DNA of 64,000 nucleotides from Anoplopoma fimbria (GCF_027596085.1 NC_072472.1:24153052-24217051), one strand, 5' to 3'. Numbered from the stretch's first letter, positions 1-12,371 are shown. Notes: generated by a model from the letters alone, not told the origin. Numbers and translations are program-made.

Positions 1-1239
1 GCAAATACAAGAACAGCCTGGATCCCAAGTAAATTGTCTACATTTTGCTCAAAGTCATCGATCACATAAGCCTGTATAGCCCAAAGCTGTTTGTGTTCGG
101 ACCAGGATAGAAAACAAATGAAACCTTTGAATAAACAAATTACCAAACTTAAACATGAAACCCCTTTCTTAAAGCCAATAGGTGGAGAGATCATATATCT
201 CATCTCAGGCTTGACTGTCACACCAAAAGTCACTATAATTTATTCATAACATCTCGAAAGTCAGCACTCCAGACTGAATCCATAAGCCATGAATGTTTCC
301 ACTTCCTCAACCTGACTAACTGGTAGTTTCATCGGGGTCATAGTAAAGGTGTGGCCATTTAAGCCAAGAAGCAAGCCCAGTCCATGTAGTGCATAGACCT
401 GCACATCAAGAGAACCACCTGTAGTATTGCAGACATATGTGATACCTGCTTTATTACAACCATATCAAGGCAAGAGTAAGCCTGACATAAGTCATTCTTA
501 GTGAATACCTGAACATGGGCCAACTTTGTCAGAGTGGTTCAACATGTCTAACGTTATTCAGATAGCTATCAGCAAGCCAACACACCACATGACCACATCT
601 ACAACCTGCCAACGTGATAATCCTCCTGAGGTCGGATAATCACTTTCAGAGTCATAGGACAATGCATATTCTAGAATATGTAAAACAAAGTAGGTGAACT
701 TTAAAAGTGTAAATATTGTAACTTTACATTTAGCTGTCATTGTGTATGTGGTGACTGGTGAGTGCAGGTGATAGGACACTGAATCACTAATTCAATGTAT
801 AACGTTAGTTGTTCTAACAACTATCATTAGACAACTATTGACAGTGCCCATTTGTGTCAACACTATAGCAGTGTGTGACGTTGACGTTACTCTGAGAAAA
901 CCATGAAGCACTTTTTCTGAGAAAGTTAACTCATAATAAATGTCTGGAATAACACAACATGTCTGATATTACAGACACGTTTATAAACCCTTTGTCTGTG
1001 TATTGCTTTCGTCCTTTATATCACGAATCGGGGAGCTTTGGTCAGGGTGTTAGCAAGAAGGCTAGCTAGATGCTAACCAAGATAAACGTCATCCACCCTG
1101 CCAAGCTAGTTAGCATAGCTCGCGTTAGCTAACAGCTTGTTAGCGATCCTTAACTTTGTGTTTGAAAGGTCTCATGAACCACTGAGAATTTTACAGTGAC
1201 TGAAACAATAACAATTCATCTATTCATTCATCCACATAC
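1..1239 (-). other. Intron 1 of clathrin heavy chain (partial)
   Basis: This stretch follows the splice donor GTATGT (reverse strand, 1239 downward) of the clathrin first coding exon. The next exon, which should begin with Leu-Gln-Asn-Leu-Gly in this family, was not found, so it should lie to the left of the window. I see no other gene here. The small open frames are scattered and lack conserved sequence. Confidence 0.7.
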
Positions 1240-1281
1240 CTGCAGGTGCTCCTGGAAGCGAATAGGCAGGATCTGAGCCAT
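1240..1281 (-). CDS. cltc: Clathrin heavy chain, first coding exon (partial gene)
   Basis: The reverse-strand exon encodes Met-Ala-Gln-Ile-Leu-Pro-Ile-Arg-Phe-Gln-Glu-His-Leu-Gln, 14 codons. This is the nearly invariant N-terminus of vertebrate clathrin heavy chain, and it ends at the position where the mammalian first coding exon ends. The donor is CAG|GTATGT. Clathrin heavy chain trimerises into triskelia that coat endocytic and trans-Golgi vesicles, and these residues begin the N-terminal beta-propeller that binds adaptor clathrin-box motifs. The start codon follows CGCC in good Kozak context. Only this exon is in the window; the remaining exons should lie to the left. Teleosts usually keep two copies (cltca, cltcb), and 14 residues cannot tell which one this is. 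The 5' UTR and promoter should lie at about 1282-1600 on the reverse strand; their limits are not visible. Confidence 0.88.
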
Positions 1282-1581
1282 GGCGGGTCCTCTCTCTCTC
1301 TCCTCCGGGTTCTTCTAATGCTAACAAACTACGGCTGCTTCTCTACGATCCTAGCTGGACAGCCAGGGGGTTCTCTTATAAAGTCCAAGTGGATTAAGTG
1401 TAGGCCTTGTGTGGAACCTGCTGTCGGTGTGGTGGTACTTTATAAACCGTCCCTGAGCTGTTTACTTGCGGGCTAACAACCGACTGCCGCTACACCGACT
1501 CCCTGGACCTGCAATGGCGGCGGAGGTCGGTCTGCAGAGAAAACATCCCGGAAATGGAAGTCCACTCAATGCGGCGGATGG

Positions 1582-1621
1582 ATACGCAGTCACACTTTTT
1601 TTTAAAAGTGTGACTGCGTAT
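1582..1621. repeat. Perfect 18-bp inverted repeat with TTTT loop
   Basis: The arms at 1582-1599 and 1604-1621 are exact reverse complements separated by four T residues, so either strand can fold into an 18-bp hairpin. It lies about 300 bp upstream of the clathrin start codon. Its origin is unknown; a miniature hairpin element is possible. Confidence 0.95.
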
Positions 1622-3208
1622 ATAATCACTTTTTTATTTGTATATTTTGAAAGATTCAATGTATAAAATGTTTTCTATGAATTACCAAACAGCTACACAA
1701 GACCTAGACATACACAAATACATGTTAAACTGGAACTACTTCTTTCTATTCGCCCTTTGATTTTTGCCACATCATTCGTCTTTGTAAATTAACGTCAGGA
1801 CTACGTGTTGTACACTTGTTCCTCTCAGCCAATCAGAACGCTCTGAACTCAAGCCAGACATTCAACTTTATCTTGTTCTCAATAACCATATAATTGGATT
1901 TAAATTAGTTTTCATATGCTCAAAGTCAGCATGCTTCACATCTTCCATGATCATATGATCATAAATCACCTTTCAGCCTTATGTTAGACAATTTACTTTA
2001 AAGGAATTCATTTTCGTCAAGGCTGATGGTCTGGACAAACATGTTGGCAACAAACAATTTTTAAATAAATGTGTCTATGCAGTATGTGTGTTGTAATGTC
2101 CTTCAACAAACACTGTAGCATTTATCACAACTGTTTTCGTGACACAGGTAGATAAGTTGACAGATTCTTACTGACACAGCTTTCCAACACCAACTCTTAC
2201 GCTAAAATCTGCAAGCAAAGCAATATATGATGACGTAGCCATCATATATTGCTATTATACATCATATTTTGATAACTAAATTGTCATTTATTAATACAGT
2301 AGAGCGTGTTTTGGTCAGAATCATGCAATATCTGTTGGGTGGAGTGTGCACCCAAGTGATCATTTCCCTTTTTTACATCCACAATTTCTGTTGGCAGAGG
2401 ATGTAACTTTATTGCTCAATGTAAAGCTGAATGCTGGGAAAACCGTTCCTCAAACAGGCTGACCTTTTATCAGAGATGTCATAATGCTGAGCCAGCAATT
2501 ATGGCTTCTGAAGACAATGAGTACATGGCATTTGTCAATCACATGTTATAATGCCTGGCGAATGCAGTACTTTTCTTTGCAAGGCCACTATGATGTAGAT
2601 ACATTGTATAGAGTAATAGTTAAAAAAACATTGGTATAGAGAGGCTAGCCAAATAAGCAGTGGCAAAAATCTACTGCAAGCAGTGCGGACACTGTGAATT
2701 GTTCAAAGTTTTTTTTAAGATAAATGACATGAACATGTGTATCAGTTGTAAACGCTCTAAATGTATTAAAAATGTAACAAAAACATTTTAATTGATGGAG
2801 AAGTGTGAACATCAGGACTCATTCACACCAGCTGCTTTTCCAAATGACCAGTGTCCGTGCTGTGCATCCAGACAATTTCATTGCAGATTAATTAACAGAC
2901 AACAAATAAAGTTAGTTTTAATAACATACACAGAATGTTATTAGATTGAGCTAGAAGTGATGTTGAAATTCCCTTTTTCAGTTTTCTGTCTTGTGATAAT
3001 AATGTATTGTCCCAATAGCATCAGTGTCCTACCAAACAACATCTGGGTTGTGATCCATCCAGAATGACCCCCTGGACAAAACTACTCAGAAAAACAGAAG
3101 AAGAAGAAAACTAAAACAGGCCGAAACATTTCACAATCAAATGTTGAGGGGAAGTGTTGGGGGTGGGATATATCATTTCACCACAATGTTCAAGAAGGAA
3201 TTCCTGCA

Positions 3209-3480
3209 TCAATTCAATTCAATTCAGTTTATTTTGTATAGCCCAGAATCACAAATTACAAATTTGCCTCAGAGGGCTTTACAATCTGTGCACATGCGAC
3301 ATCCTCTGTCCTTCCCTCACATCGGCACAGGAAAAACTCCCCTAAAAACCCCTTTAACAGGGAGAAAAAAGGAAGAAACCTCTGGGAGAACGACAGAGGA
3401 GGGATCCTTCTCCCAGGATGGACAGAATGCAATAGATGTCATGTGTACAGAATGAACAGCATAACATCAGCAACCTGCAT
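3209..3480. repeat. Dispersed teleost interspersed repeat
   Basis: It begins with AATTC repeats followed by a TTTATTTTGTATAGCCC-type motif. The rest, through a TTTGCCTCAGAGGGCTTTAC core and an AGGAAAAACTCCC block, resembles a repeat I recall as scattered through many percomorph genomes. I cannot name the family with certainty. The open frame across it is not a gene. Confidence 0.55.
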
Positions 3481-3504
3481 CGTCATATTTGTGTTGAAGA
3501 TATG

Positions 3505-3540
3505 ATAATGATAATAATAATAATAATAATAATAATAATT
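3505..3540. repeat. (ATA)n trinucleotide microsatellite
   Basis: An uninterrupted run of about eleven ATA/ATT-type units directly follows the dispersed repeat. Confidence 0.9.
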
Positions 3541-4285
3541 AGAAGAGGAGACAAGTCACTGTTCAGACAACAGAGGATTGCATGGAGCATAAACAGCAGT
3601 TTTCCTATTCTTCTTTTCCTGAGATTGAACCGACGAGTGTTGTTTCCCACCTGGGACCAAGTCTAAAAAACCTGGACCAAACCAGCTATGCATTTTGTCT
3701 GCGTATAGTCTCAGAGGCAGAGGGTGCAGTAGAGGCCGTCCTGAATAGACCATTCACGCTGCTGTTGCTATGGATTCAGAGGCCGAGGAAACGCAAGACT
3801 CAGACACTAACAGAGAAGCCATGTGTGTTAGAGTGGCCTTTGGACTCTCTGCAAGGATGGCACACAGGCCCGCTGATGCTGAGTGTAGCCCCAGGCTCCA
3901 TGCAAAAGAAAGGGCAGAGCTGGTGGTTCTGCAGCCGTTGCCACTGTCTTCAGACTCTCTAATAAGATGTCACTATCTCTTTTTAAGGTATCTCATCTCC
4001 TGCAGCTCACCGAGGAGTCAAGTGAGGCCAACAAAGGAGCAGCCATGCTCCGACTTGAGATATGTGCAGCAAACCGGGTCATGCTCACAAAAAGGTAACT
4101 GTCTCCTTTACAGATTTCTGACCGTTAGTACACTCCAGTGCTTTGGCAAGGATTTAGGCACAGATGGGAGCTCTGTGTCTTCCTGTGGCTGGGAGGATCC
4201 CATCAGGGATGACTGAGCGGGACTGACACATGGATCCGGAACCAGGGTGGAAAAATCCCTTAGAAGCCTATTGGTTTCTCTCACT

Positions 4286-4289
<4 letters not shown>

Positions 4290-4316
<27 letters not shown>

Positions 4317-4320
4317 CCTC
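4290..4320. repeat. (CT)n microsatellite
   Basis: A dinucleotide CT run sits within a broader pyrimidine-rich tract (about 4275-4340). Confidence 0.9.
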
Positions 4321-5955
4321 TCTCTCTTTTCCTCTCTCATTCTCCCCGCTCCAATTTCAGCAGGGAGAGGTTATAACACAAACATACTGTAGAAAACATA
4401 CAGTGTCTGTTTTTTAATTCTCTCTTTCTGTCTGTCATTTAGCAGCTTCAAGTTCAATCAGATTCTCTCTCTTTCATTGTCACATGGGGATGGTTATATC
4501 ACCACTCTTGTAAACTTGTAAATATTTCATCTGTCTAAGTTGAACCATAACACACACATGCCAAATGCTTGCACCTCCATTTTCACAAACTCATAGTATA
4601 TTGGAGCCTAACCTTTGGACGTCAGTGAAGGGGAAGTTACTAATTGACTGTGCGTGGGCCTTTGCACCTTGCAAGCAAGAGGAAGAATAGTTTGTCACTG
4701 GCCACAAATACCAGTCTGAGGACAGACCAATGAAATCAGTTTAATTTAAGATCTGGATGGTGAGCTGTGTTTGGACCTGTTGCTGTCTTTGCACTTTAAT
4801 TAAATGTTTGTATGAGGCAGGTTCCCTCATTGTACTGAATGCCACGATTCAAAACCTATAATAGAGAGTTCACATTTGTTCTCTCCAAAGTAGCACATCA
4901 TTTTAGGGTTTGACTTTGCTTGTCACAAACACTAGAATATGACCAAGTAACAACAAATACAATTCAATCAGGAGAGACCATTCAAATGAGGAAAAGATAA
5001 TCGTTTATTATTAACAGATGATATGTGATGATAAAGTCTTGACAGAGTCTTTGGCGCTTGGACTCTACGGGGAGATTTGTTATCGAGGGGTGTCGGCCCT
5101 GAGCAGCGGCAAGATAAATCCCCCCCGGGGAGTCCAGACACTGGTGGTGGCTGATGAGGCTGATAGAATGATGAGTTGATGAAGCTGATGAAGCTGATGA
5201 ATCTGCGAAGATTGGGCGGAGATGGGGAGGTGGAGGGGCACGTAGCAGCAGCATGAACATACTGAAGGTAGAGAGACAGTCATATTTAAAGAAACAGCAG
5301 CAAGATGATAGGCTAACGATGTGCTATTGGATAGAGACCGGCTGATCTAAACAGCTGATATCATTATTGACACCCCCGAACAATGACAGCAAGGATATTA
5401 TGAGTCAGCATGCATGAGGAGAAAATGACAGATGTATGAGAAATAAACTACGAGACTAAGCATACGAGAGTAACTGAACTTGCACTAGAGATCATTTGTC
5501 ACATTTGTAATTGCACTAATGTGTTATTTCAATGAAAATGGTCTAACTGTTTTCAGTGCATACACATTGAATTTGGAATTTGTTGCCATCTAGTTGACCG
5601 AGGCCTCATTTAGACATCATTGGTTTAAACACTGTTTTAAACCAGCAGTGTGTGGGATTTAGTCTCATCTCGTGGTCTGGTTGCACAACAAACTGAACAC
5701 CTCTCCTCTCTCTCCTCCCTTCCCAAGTGTGTCAGAGAACCTATGATGGCCTTTAGGTAACGCAAAAACATGAAAGGCTCTCCCTAGAGCCAGTATTTGT
5801 CCATTCTCGGCTACTGTAAAACATGGCAGTGCAACATGGCAGATTCTGGGAAGAGGACCCATTCTCTATGTAGATATAAAGGGCTTATTTGAAGCTGACG
5901 CAAACACAATGAGTCTTAATATTGGGTGATTATACACTAATAAAAACATAGTTCT

Positions 5956-5958
<3 letters not shown>

Positions 5959-6005
<47 letters not shown>
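5959..6005. repeat. (CA)n microsatellite
   Basis: An uninterrupted CA run of about 23 units. Confidence 0.95.
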
Positions 6006-6007
<2 letters not shown>

Positions 6008-8999
6008 GCCCTTTCATTTTTTGTGTTGCATCAAAAAATAAGTGACATATCATGAGAACTGTATGCTTTGGTGGAATTTAATTGGGGACAGTTGAAGTCC
6101 CCTATCAATTCATGTTCATTACTCGTAGTAGTATTAGTACACAGAGTAATGTCATATTCTGGCAGTAGAGTATTCAGGTGATGCTGCAGTGCCACCTGCT
6201 GGGCCTCCATGACCGTTCACTCACAGGGGGTAGCACTTCTACCAGCAAGCTTCTCTACAACTTCTTTGACTTTTGTGACAAAATCCATGTAAGCAGTACT
6301 TCTCTAACAGCATCTGAATTCTTGCCATGCTCAAAGGTGGCAATGCTAGTTTGACCCCTTTACAAGTTCACCCTGAATTGCAGCATTCTCCCCCTCACAA
6401 ATCTCTACTGATCATTGTTAGTCAATACAACTCGTATTGGTCTGAAGTAAGGACTACAATCTGGAGCATATTTTTAGATTTGCATGTTTAAAACAGGCTG
6501 TTCAACACTCATTGTCATTTATGAAATCTGGAGCGCATATGAACATTAAAAATACCGGATGTCATCACTTTGGCCTTGTATCTCCTCTTTATCCAGAGAA
6601 ATGTGAGGGCCAGCTGTTGAATGCTGACTGTCTTTTACACTTTCTCTTAAAAAGGCCTCACAATAAACTCTCTAAGTCTCTTAGAGAATCTGTCTCTAAG
6701 TGTTGGATGGGTTCCTGGAACCCTTCAAGGGAAATAGATATGACCAAGAATAATGTTTGATTTCTCATCACCCTCCTTTTCTCTGTGTTTCCAGTCACTC
6801 AGTTCTTAGTCATGCTCACCATGTTCATCAGCACTATTCCTTCTGCTGCACCGACCAACCTGTAAATCACTCCTCTGTTATTTTTATTGGCTTGTTGGTC
6901 TGTTTGTGCTTTTTACCAAGCTCTGGCCTTGACACCGGCAGTCAGTCCTGCATGTAATTCTCATGGGAACATGGCACAGATTTAGTACGCACAATTCGCA
7001 GATTGCTCTAACTTTTACAGAGTAACAAGAACAGAACAGTAGGGAACGACCTTGTTATGTGTATTGTACTTGCAATCCACAGTACAATGCGAATCAGACC
7101 TTACATATAAGTATGTGTGCTCAAAATTTCACACACAGGTTAAACATTAAGCCTGGTTTTTCTTTAAAGGGAGGAGTCTCTCTGTGTCAAAATAAATGTT
7201 TGGACATACAGCACTCCCTCTGTTCCATCCCTCTGTGTGGGAGACTGCTGACCAAATGGGAAAGAAACACAACATGAGATCAAGTTCAGGTAATATACCG
7301 AAAACCTTTCGACATTTCGTAACCTTTGTTTTTCAGCTTTCTCATGTGAGCTTTCTCTCCTATGTTTTCCTTTTTGTCCATACATTTCATCTTGCGTACA
7401 TGTTTCTCCCTCTTGATTTTCTCCTCATGCATTTGCTATCTTGATATTTGACTGTGCTGCATTTAGGATCAAACTGAGAACAGTGTAACCAACCACTGAA
7501 TATACTGTATGTCTGATGAAATACAGATTTTAAATAGAACACTTGATTTTCAAACCTTGACTTGCTGAAAAATGTAATATATCTGTTGGAATAGTGCTTT
7601 ATAGGGGGGAAAAAGGATATTTCTAATTGTGATCATCAATAACATCTCAAAACTCACATCTCATCAAGCTTCAGCAGCTTGTTTTTGTGTTTATAAAGAG
7701 GACCACTATGCTTAAGGACATTAAAAAGAAGGTTTATGGTTGGGGAAAGCAAACAGTGACCCATTAGCTGCATTAGCTGTGTGTGGTATGAGATATTCAG
7801 CTACTTCTATGTGATGTGAGAGATGGAGCAAAGAGTTACTAATTGTGTTACATTATCATATCAGTTTGTTTCTATGTTGTGTCAGAGCAACAAGGACTCA
7901 GTGTCACTGACACGATGAGCCAAACAGATAAGCAGTGTGAGGACAGTGGCGGTTCAGTGCGTCAGCTGTACTCCTGCTGACAGCCACTATGGGGAGATGA
8001 GTAAAAATTAGCAAATTCAAGTGCCACTAGTTGTTACTTCTCTCAGACAGGGAAAGTCGACCAGCACTACCATATAGATTGCAGTGAGTGTTATAATGAT
8101 CACCAGTAATGAACCTGGCCTCAGGGTGGAGGCAGCTGCATGTTGACATCCACGTATACAGGTCTGGGAGCAAAGTTGCCCTCTCTCTCCAGCTTCTGTT
8201 TCTGTACAACAAGCTATGCTTTAATAAGTTCATCAACAACTTTTTCTACATGATATTTTAATGATATTTTTTTTTTATTTCTCAAATGCCAACATATTTG
8301 TTTTCTATGACTCTCTCAATTTGAAATAGTTAGAGTGGAAATACATACATATTATTGTAAACTATATAATTTGCATCCGGAGAACAGCAAGAATTTTGTT
8401 TTATTCTCATTAATTTAGTATTAAAAAGTGCATCTTGCAGGGCATTAAAGGAGAGTTGCAATTTGTCTATGGTTAATTAAACAGAAACAGAAAAAAACCA
8501 GTATAAAACTAAAACTTCTGTGTAAATGTGAATTTTACATTGAGACACAGAAGAGAAACAACATTAAATAAATTGTTAACAGGACTGGGCCTAACATTTA
8601 TCCCTGCGGCACACCTCCTGGATATAAGAAAAGAAGAGAGAAAATTGATGAATAAATTGTTCAATAATTGTGCCAGTCATAGCCATTTATTTATTTTTGA
8701 AACCATTGTTTTTGGGGGCCAAAGTATTTTTTTTGTAACAAACTTATATAATCAAAATTTTCCTGATGCATAATCCACTTATGTAAAAATGCTGGCTGAC
8801 AACAGGTCTTACCAAGTTTTGATTATTTATCTGTCACATATTCATTGGACATTTGCATTGTTTTAATGTTCTTCGATTCCCTCCCCTTTGAGAGAGGCCA
8901 AAGACCAAAGATAATAACGTCATAAAGTCATATCTAGTTCTATGGCGCCTTCCCTGATAGTTAAAGTCAGCAGCTACGTCATCCGAGGCTCAAACGCAA

Positions 9000-9063
9000 A
9001 TCTTACTGTTAAGCAGATGCTTTACAGTTTAGTGGAAAGAGCCGCGCAGACGTTCACAGAGCT
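9000..9063 (+). other. Probable 5' non-coding exon of NHERF4 (left edge unknown)
   Basis: The sequence ends at a strong donor, GAGCT|GTAAGT, 907 bp upstream of the chosen start codon. In the frame that would join to the downstream exons there is a TAG at 9030-9032 and no ATG before 9063, so this segment would be untranslated. The left boundary and transcription start are not visible. Confidence 0.4.
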
Positions 9064-9278
9064 GTAAGTTCAGATTAATATACCATCATGTGATTGACAG
9101 TTAATTATCATGTCTTATAAGTGTTGCCATGCTGGAAAACATTTGATCTGGGGTCTGTGGTATGAGTAGCAATATTTTGGTAAATATGGTAAATAAAGAA
9201 ATGTGTGAATATTGAATTTTATGACCTGAATATTGTGCTGCTACAGTTTTTAATTCCATGTGATATCTGTTTTTCAAG

Positions 9279-9306
9279 GTTTGGTGGAAAGCACAGGGTT
9301 GACAGA
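9279..9306 (+). other. Probable 28-nt 5' non-coding micro-exon of NHERF4
   Basis: It is bounded by an acceptor (TTTTCAAG) and a strong donor (GACAGA|GTAAGT). Joined to 9928 it keeps an open frame but supplies no ATG. It may be a 5' UTR exon or a chance exon-like segment. Confidence 0.35.
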
Positions 9307-9970
9307 GTAAGTCTTCTTGTCATCTAATTTTTTGTGTCAGTGTGTATACATTTTGAGATTCCCTTATTATTTCAGTGTCAGTTCAAACTTAAACATGAAC
9401 ACTACACTGCTAGTAAAGAATAATGTTAAGATGATCAGGCACAGCACTGAGCACAGAGTTGGACATTTACCCTGAAAAACAGAATTACAAATTCATGTCT
9501 CCCCAAAGACTATCACACTAATATTAAGTATATACACCTCGACGTATGTTTTGAAAATCGACTTGGCTCGGTATGATGACTTTTGGAACGTAGTAATCTT
9601 TAAGACTTTGGGGCCAAGATAAGGCCTGCTGTTCACAGATACATGGTATGGGTGTAGTGATGATAACAGGTTGAGCTATATGCAAAGTAAATGTAATTTA
9701 TTTGTAATTTATGCAATTGATTGAATACGTTCATTGAAATTTAGAAATAAAAATCAGGCTTTTTTTTTTCCGAAATGATTTAATTGATGAGTTAAGAGGG
9801 TCATAAACAAAAGGAAAACAGTGTCCTTAATTTTCTTTTTTCCTATACCTACAAAATTATCACATTTAATAGTCATTTGTTTGCGACTAAAACTTAAGTG
9901 AAATGTCTCTAACTTCTCCTTTTGCAGTAAATTTACATTTAATCCTAAAGAGGGAATAGACAACCCAGTG

Positions 9971-12290
9971 ATGGTCTCCACAGAAGACGCAGGTAGACAC
10001 ATTTCTAAATATCTTCTGTCTACCAGACCGATAGGAAACTCTGCTCTGACGACACTTCTCTGTCTCTTCCTGGCTCAGACTCTGTGTGGGCACCCAGCCC
10101 GCGTCTGTGTGTTCTTAAACAAGAGGAAAGGGAGTCCTATGGCTTCCATCTGCGGGTGGAGAGGGGACGCCAGGGTCACATAATCAGAAATGTAGTGACA
10201 GGAGGGGTGGCTGGGTGCAGCGGCCTTCAAGATGGAGACAGGCTTCTGAGAGTCAACAACAGCTATGTTGACGATGTCCCTCACCCTGAGGTAAGATTAG
10301 CTTCCTTTATTATCAAACTGACGGAGGGGCTGATTCTAACTTGAGCTTTTTCTTCTTTTTATGAATCAGGTGACTAGGAAAATAAAGCTAAGTGGACAGC
10401 AGTTATGTTTCTTAGTGTTGAATGGGGAGGAGTATGAGCAGGCTGTGTCCAAGGGTCTAGACCTCCGAGGTCTCGGCGGAGCTCACAAGGGGGAAGGCTG
10501 CAAACCACCCAGACTCTGCCACATCACCAGGGATCCCACCTCAGGCCTGGGCATCAACTTCACGCCTGTGGAAGGTAACACCACCCCTGGTAATCTAAAC
10601 AAGTCCAAGGTTCCGAGATTAGAAGTCTATCAGAAGGGAGTGCGTTATTCACCTGCTCCACCTGTTTGTGCTCTGTAGGAGAGAAAGGCTGCTTCTCTGT
10701 GAGCCTGGTCCCAGGAGGTGCAGCTGAAAAGGCAGGGGTGTGTAAGGGAGATCGGCTGGTGTGGATGGACGGAGCAACGGTGTCTGACCTCACACACTCT
10801 GCACTCAGCAGGATGGTACGAAGTCAGCCTTTTTTTTTTTTTTAAATCAACATTTAAATAAAGTAAAAAAAACTGTTTTGCTGTAATTTCTTTTGCTGTC
10901 ATGACTTTGTTTTCGTGTTTACAATAACAAGACAAAAGCCTTTATGCCCAGCATTGTCTAGCAGTCATAAATAACGTTCTTCTGTAGATGAAAAAATGTG
11001 GCGATCACATCACCATCTTAGTGATCGACTGTGAGAGTGAGAAGAACTACATGCGACAGAGGATGTCCATCCTGCCCACCATGGCGGTTCCACACAACCT
11101 GCCTTACAGGGCCAGAAAACTGCACCTGGGCTCCAGGCCTGAGGGGTACGGCTTCCTCCTTCGGCTGGAGAAGGCACCATCAGGACGCACATGTGAGAGG
11201 ACGAAAAGAGTGTAAATGTCAATAAAAGGCTTTCTAGACTCAGGTCGACTTAAATATCTGTGCATATTTTGAATAACAGTTCATGTGCTGCGTGAGATGG
11301 AGAGTGGCAGTCCAGCAGAGAGGTCAGGTATGCAGGATGGAGAGCTGCTGCTGGAGGTCAATGGGGAGTCAGTGGAGTCACTGATGCATGATGAGATTGT
11401 GGACAGAGTGAGGCTGAGTGGACAACAGGTCTCCCTCACCACCATCACTCTCCAGGGGCTAGAGTTTTACACCCAGGTGGGCATCACTTACCGGATATGT
11501 GTGTTTTCCAAAATAAATAAATTCAAAATGATTGGAAACCATAGCTGAGCATGATTAACATTCAGATAAAAGATCAGTGCTTATTATTTCTTTGCTTTAT
11601 TTTGCAGTTGGGTCTGTCACCTCTTCTCTTCAGTGAGGATGGTGCTGTTGAGAGAGAAAAGGAGAGCAGCATATCAGCCTCTGCAGCAGAGCTGTCACCA
11701 CAAAAGGAAGAAGACGGCTTGTGCAAGCCCAGACATTGTTCTATCCAAAAGGGCCCGTTGGGGTTTGGCTTTAACCTGGGATGTTTCCCAGAGGGTCCTG
11801 GGACCTTCGTCAGCCAGGTGGGGATGAATTACAATATTACCTTGTTACGGGGGCAAAAAGGAACCAGTAGAGAGCAGGCCATGATATTATTATTGATGGT
11901 CAAATGTGGTTTTAGATTTTGCTTGATCTTCCCCTGTAGGTGGCTTTTGGAGGCTCTGGGCAAAGTGCAGGATTACTTGAGGGTGATGTGGTGATGGAAG
12001 TCAATGGACAAAATGTGGAGGAGAAGTATCTGGAGGATGTGATTATGCTTGTGAAGAAAGGAGGACATTTTCTTTCCTTACTAGTCATGGAGAAGTCTGG
12101 CTACAGCCAGCTGAAGCAGACTGAAACACCTACTAGAGATATCAGTGACAGTGAGGTAAACAACTTTAAAAAGATGTTATGCTACCACATAATGTTTTTA
12201 CACGTTAATCAGTGTCCACAGCCTAATATATATCTGTTCTTGTTTGTATCTCAGCAGGAGGAAGACAATTATGAGATAACATCTTTGTGA
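9971..12290 (+). CDS. pdzd3: NHERF4/PDZD3-like four-PDZ scaffold protein
   Basis: The coding exons are 9971-9992 (exon starts 9928), 10079-10290, 10370-10574, 10679-10815, 10988-11192, 11280-11476, 11608-11817, 11940-12155 and 12255-12290; phases join to 479 aa. Four PDZ domains lie at about residues 16-103, 125-210, 234-320 and 366-450. Carboxylate-binding loops read YGFH, LGIN, YGFL and FGFN. The linker Leu-Ser-Pro-Leu-Leu-Phe after PDZ3 and Phe-Val-Ser-Gln-Val in PDZ4 resemble mammalian PDZD3 more than PDZK1. Family members sit under the apical membrane of epithelia and tether transporters and guanylate cyclase C. The ATG at 9971 (GTGATGG) is the first in frame if the upstream exons are right. 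The upstream in-frame residues Phe-Thr-Phe-Asn-Pro resemble the PDZK1 N-terminus, so an earlier start is possible. The protein ends Ile-Thr-Ser-Leu, a class I PDZ ligand form. The last acceptor is a CAGCAG tandem. Confidence 0.88.
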
Positions 12291-12371
12291 GCGTCAAAGA
12301 CATTCTGAAGACAATCAACAGTCACATATATCTAATGAAGACAATTCAAACTGAGTGATTCAAAAAAACAC

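Larger units (their letters stand above)
1282..8980. other. Intergenic region, repeat-rich, no gene recognised
   Basis: This region lies between the divergent starts of clathrin and NHERF4. It holds the clathrin 5' flank, perfect palindromes (1582-1621, 1947-1962, 2219-2253), a dispersed fish repeat (3209-3480) and simple repeats ((ATA)n near 3505, (CT)n near 4290, (CA)n near 5959). One exon-like segment at 4006-4094 could not be assigned to any family. The other open frames are short, without conserved domains, and look like chance. Confidence 0.6.

Noticed and set aside
1462..1666. Overlapping open frames on both strands, including one starting Met-Ala-Ala-Glu-Val with a good context
   Set aside because: They run through the 18-bp hairpin, which explains their similar sequence on both strands; no domain and no clear splice donor. 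A divergent first exon remains possible but is not supported.
3141..3455. 104-codon open frame
   Set aside because: Lies within a dispersed fish repeat.
4982..5283. Segment with repeated GATGAAGCT units and overlapping minus-strand frames
   Set aside because: Probably a low-complexity or dispersed repeat; no family could be named and no coding signal is convincing.
8528..8773. Possible fragment of a retroelement coding region (frame containing Gly-Leu-Gly-Leu-Thr-Phe)
   Set aside because: Faint resemblance only; too short and degenerate to assign.
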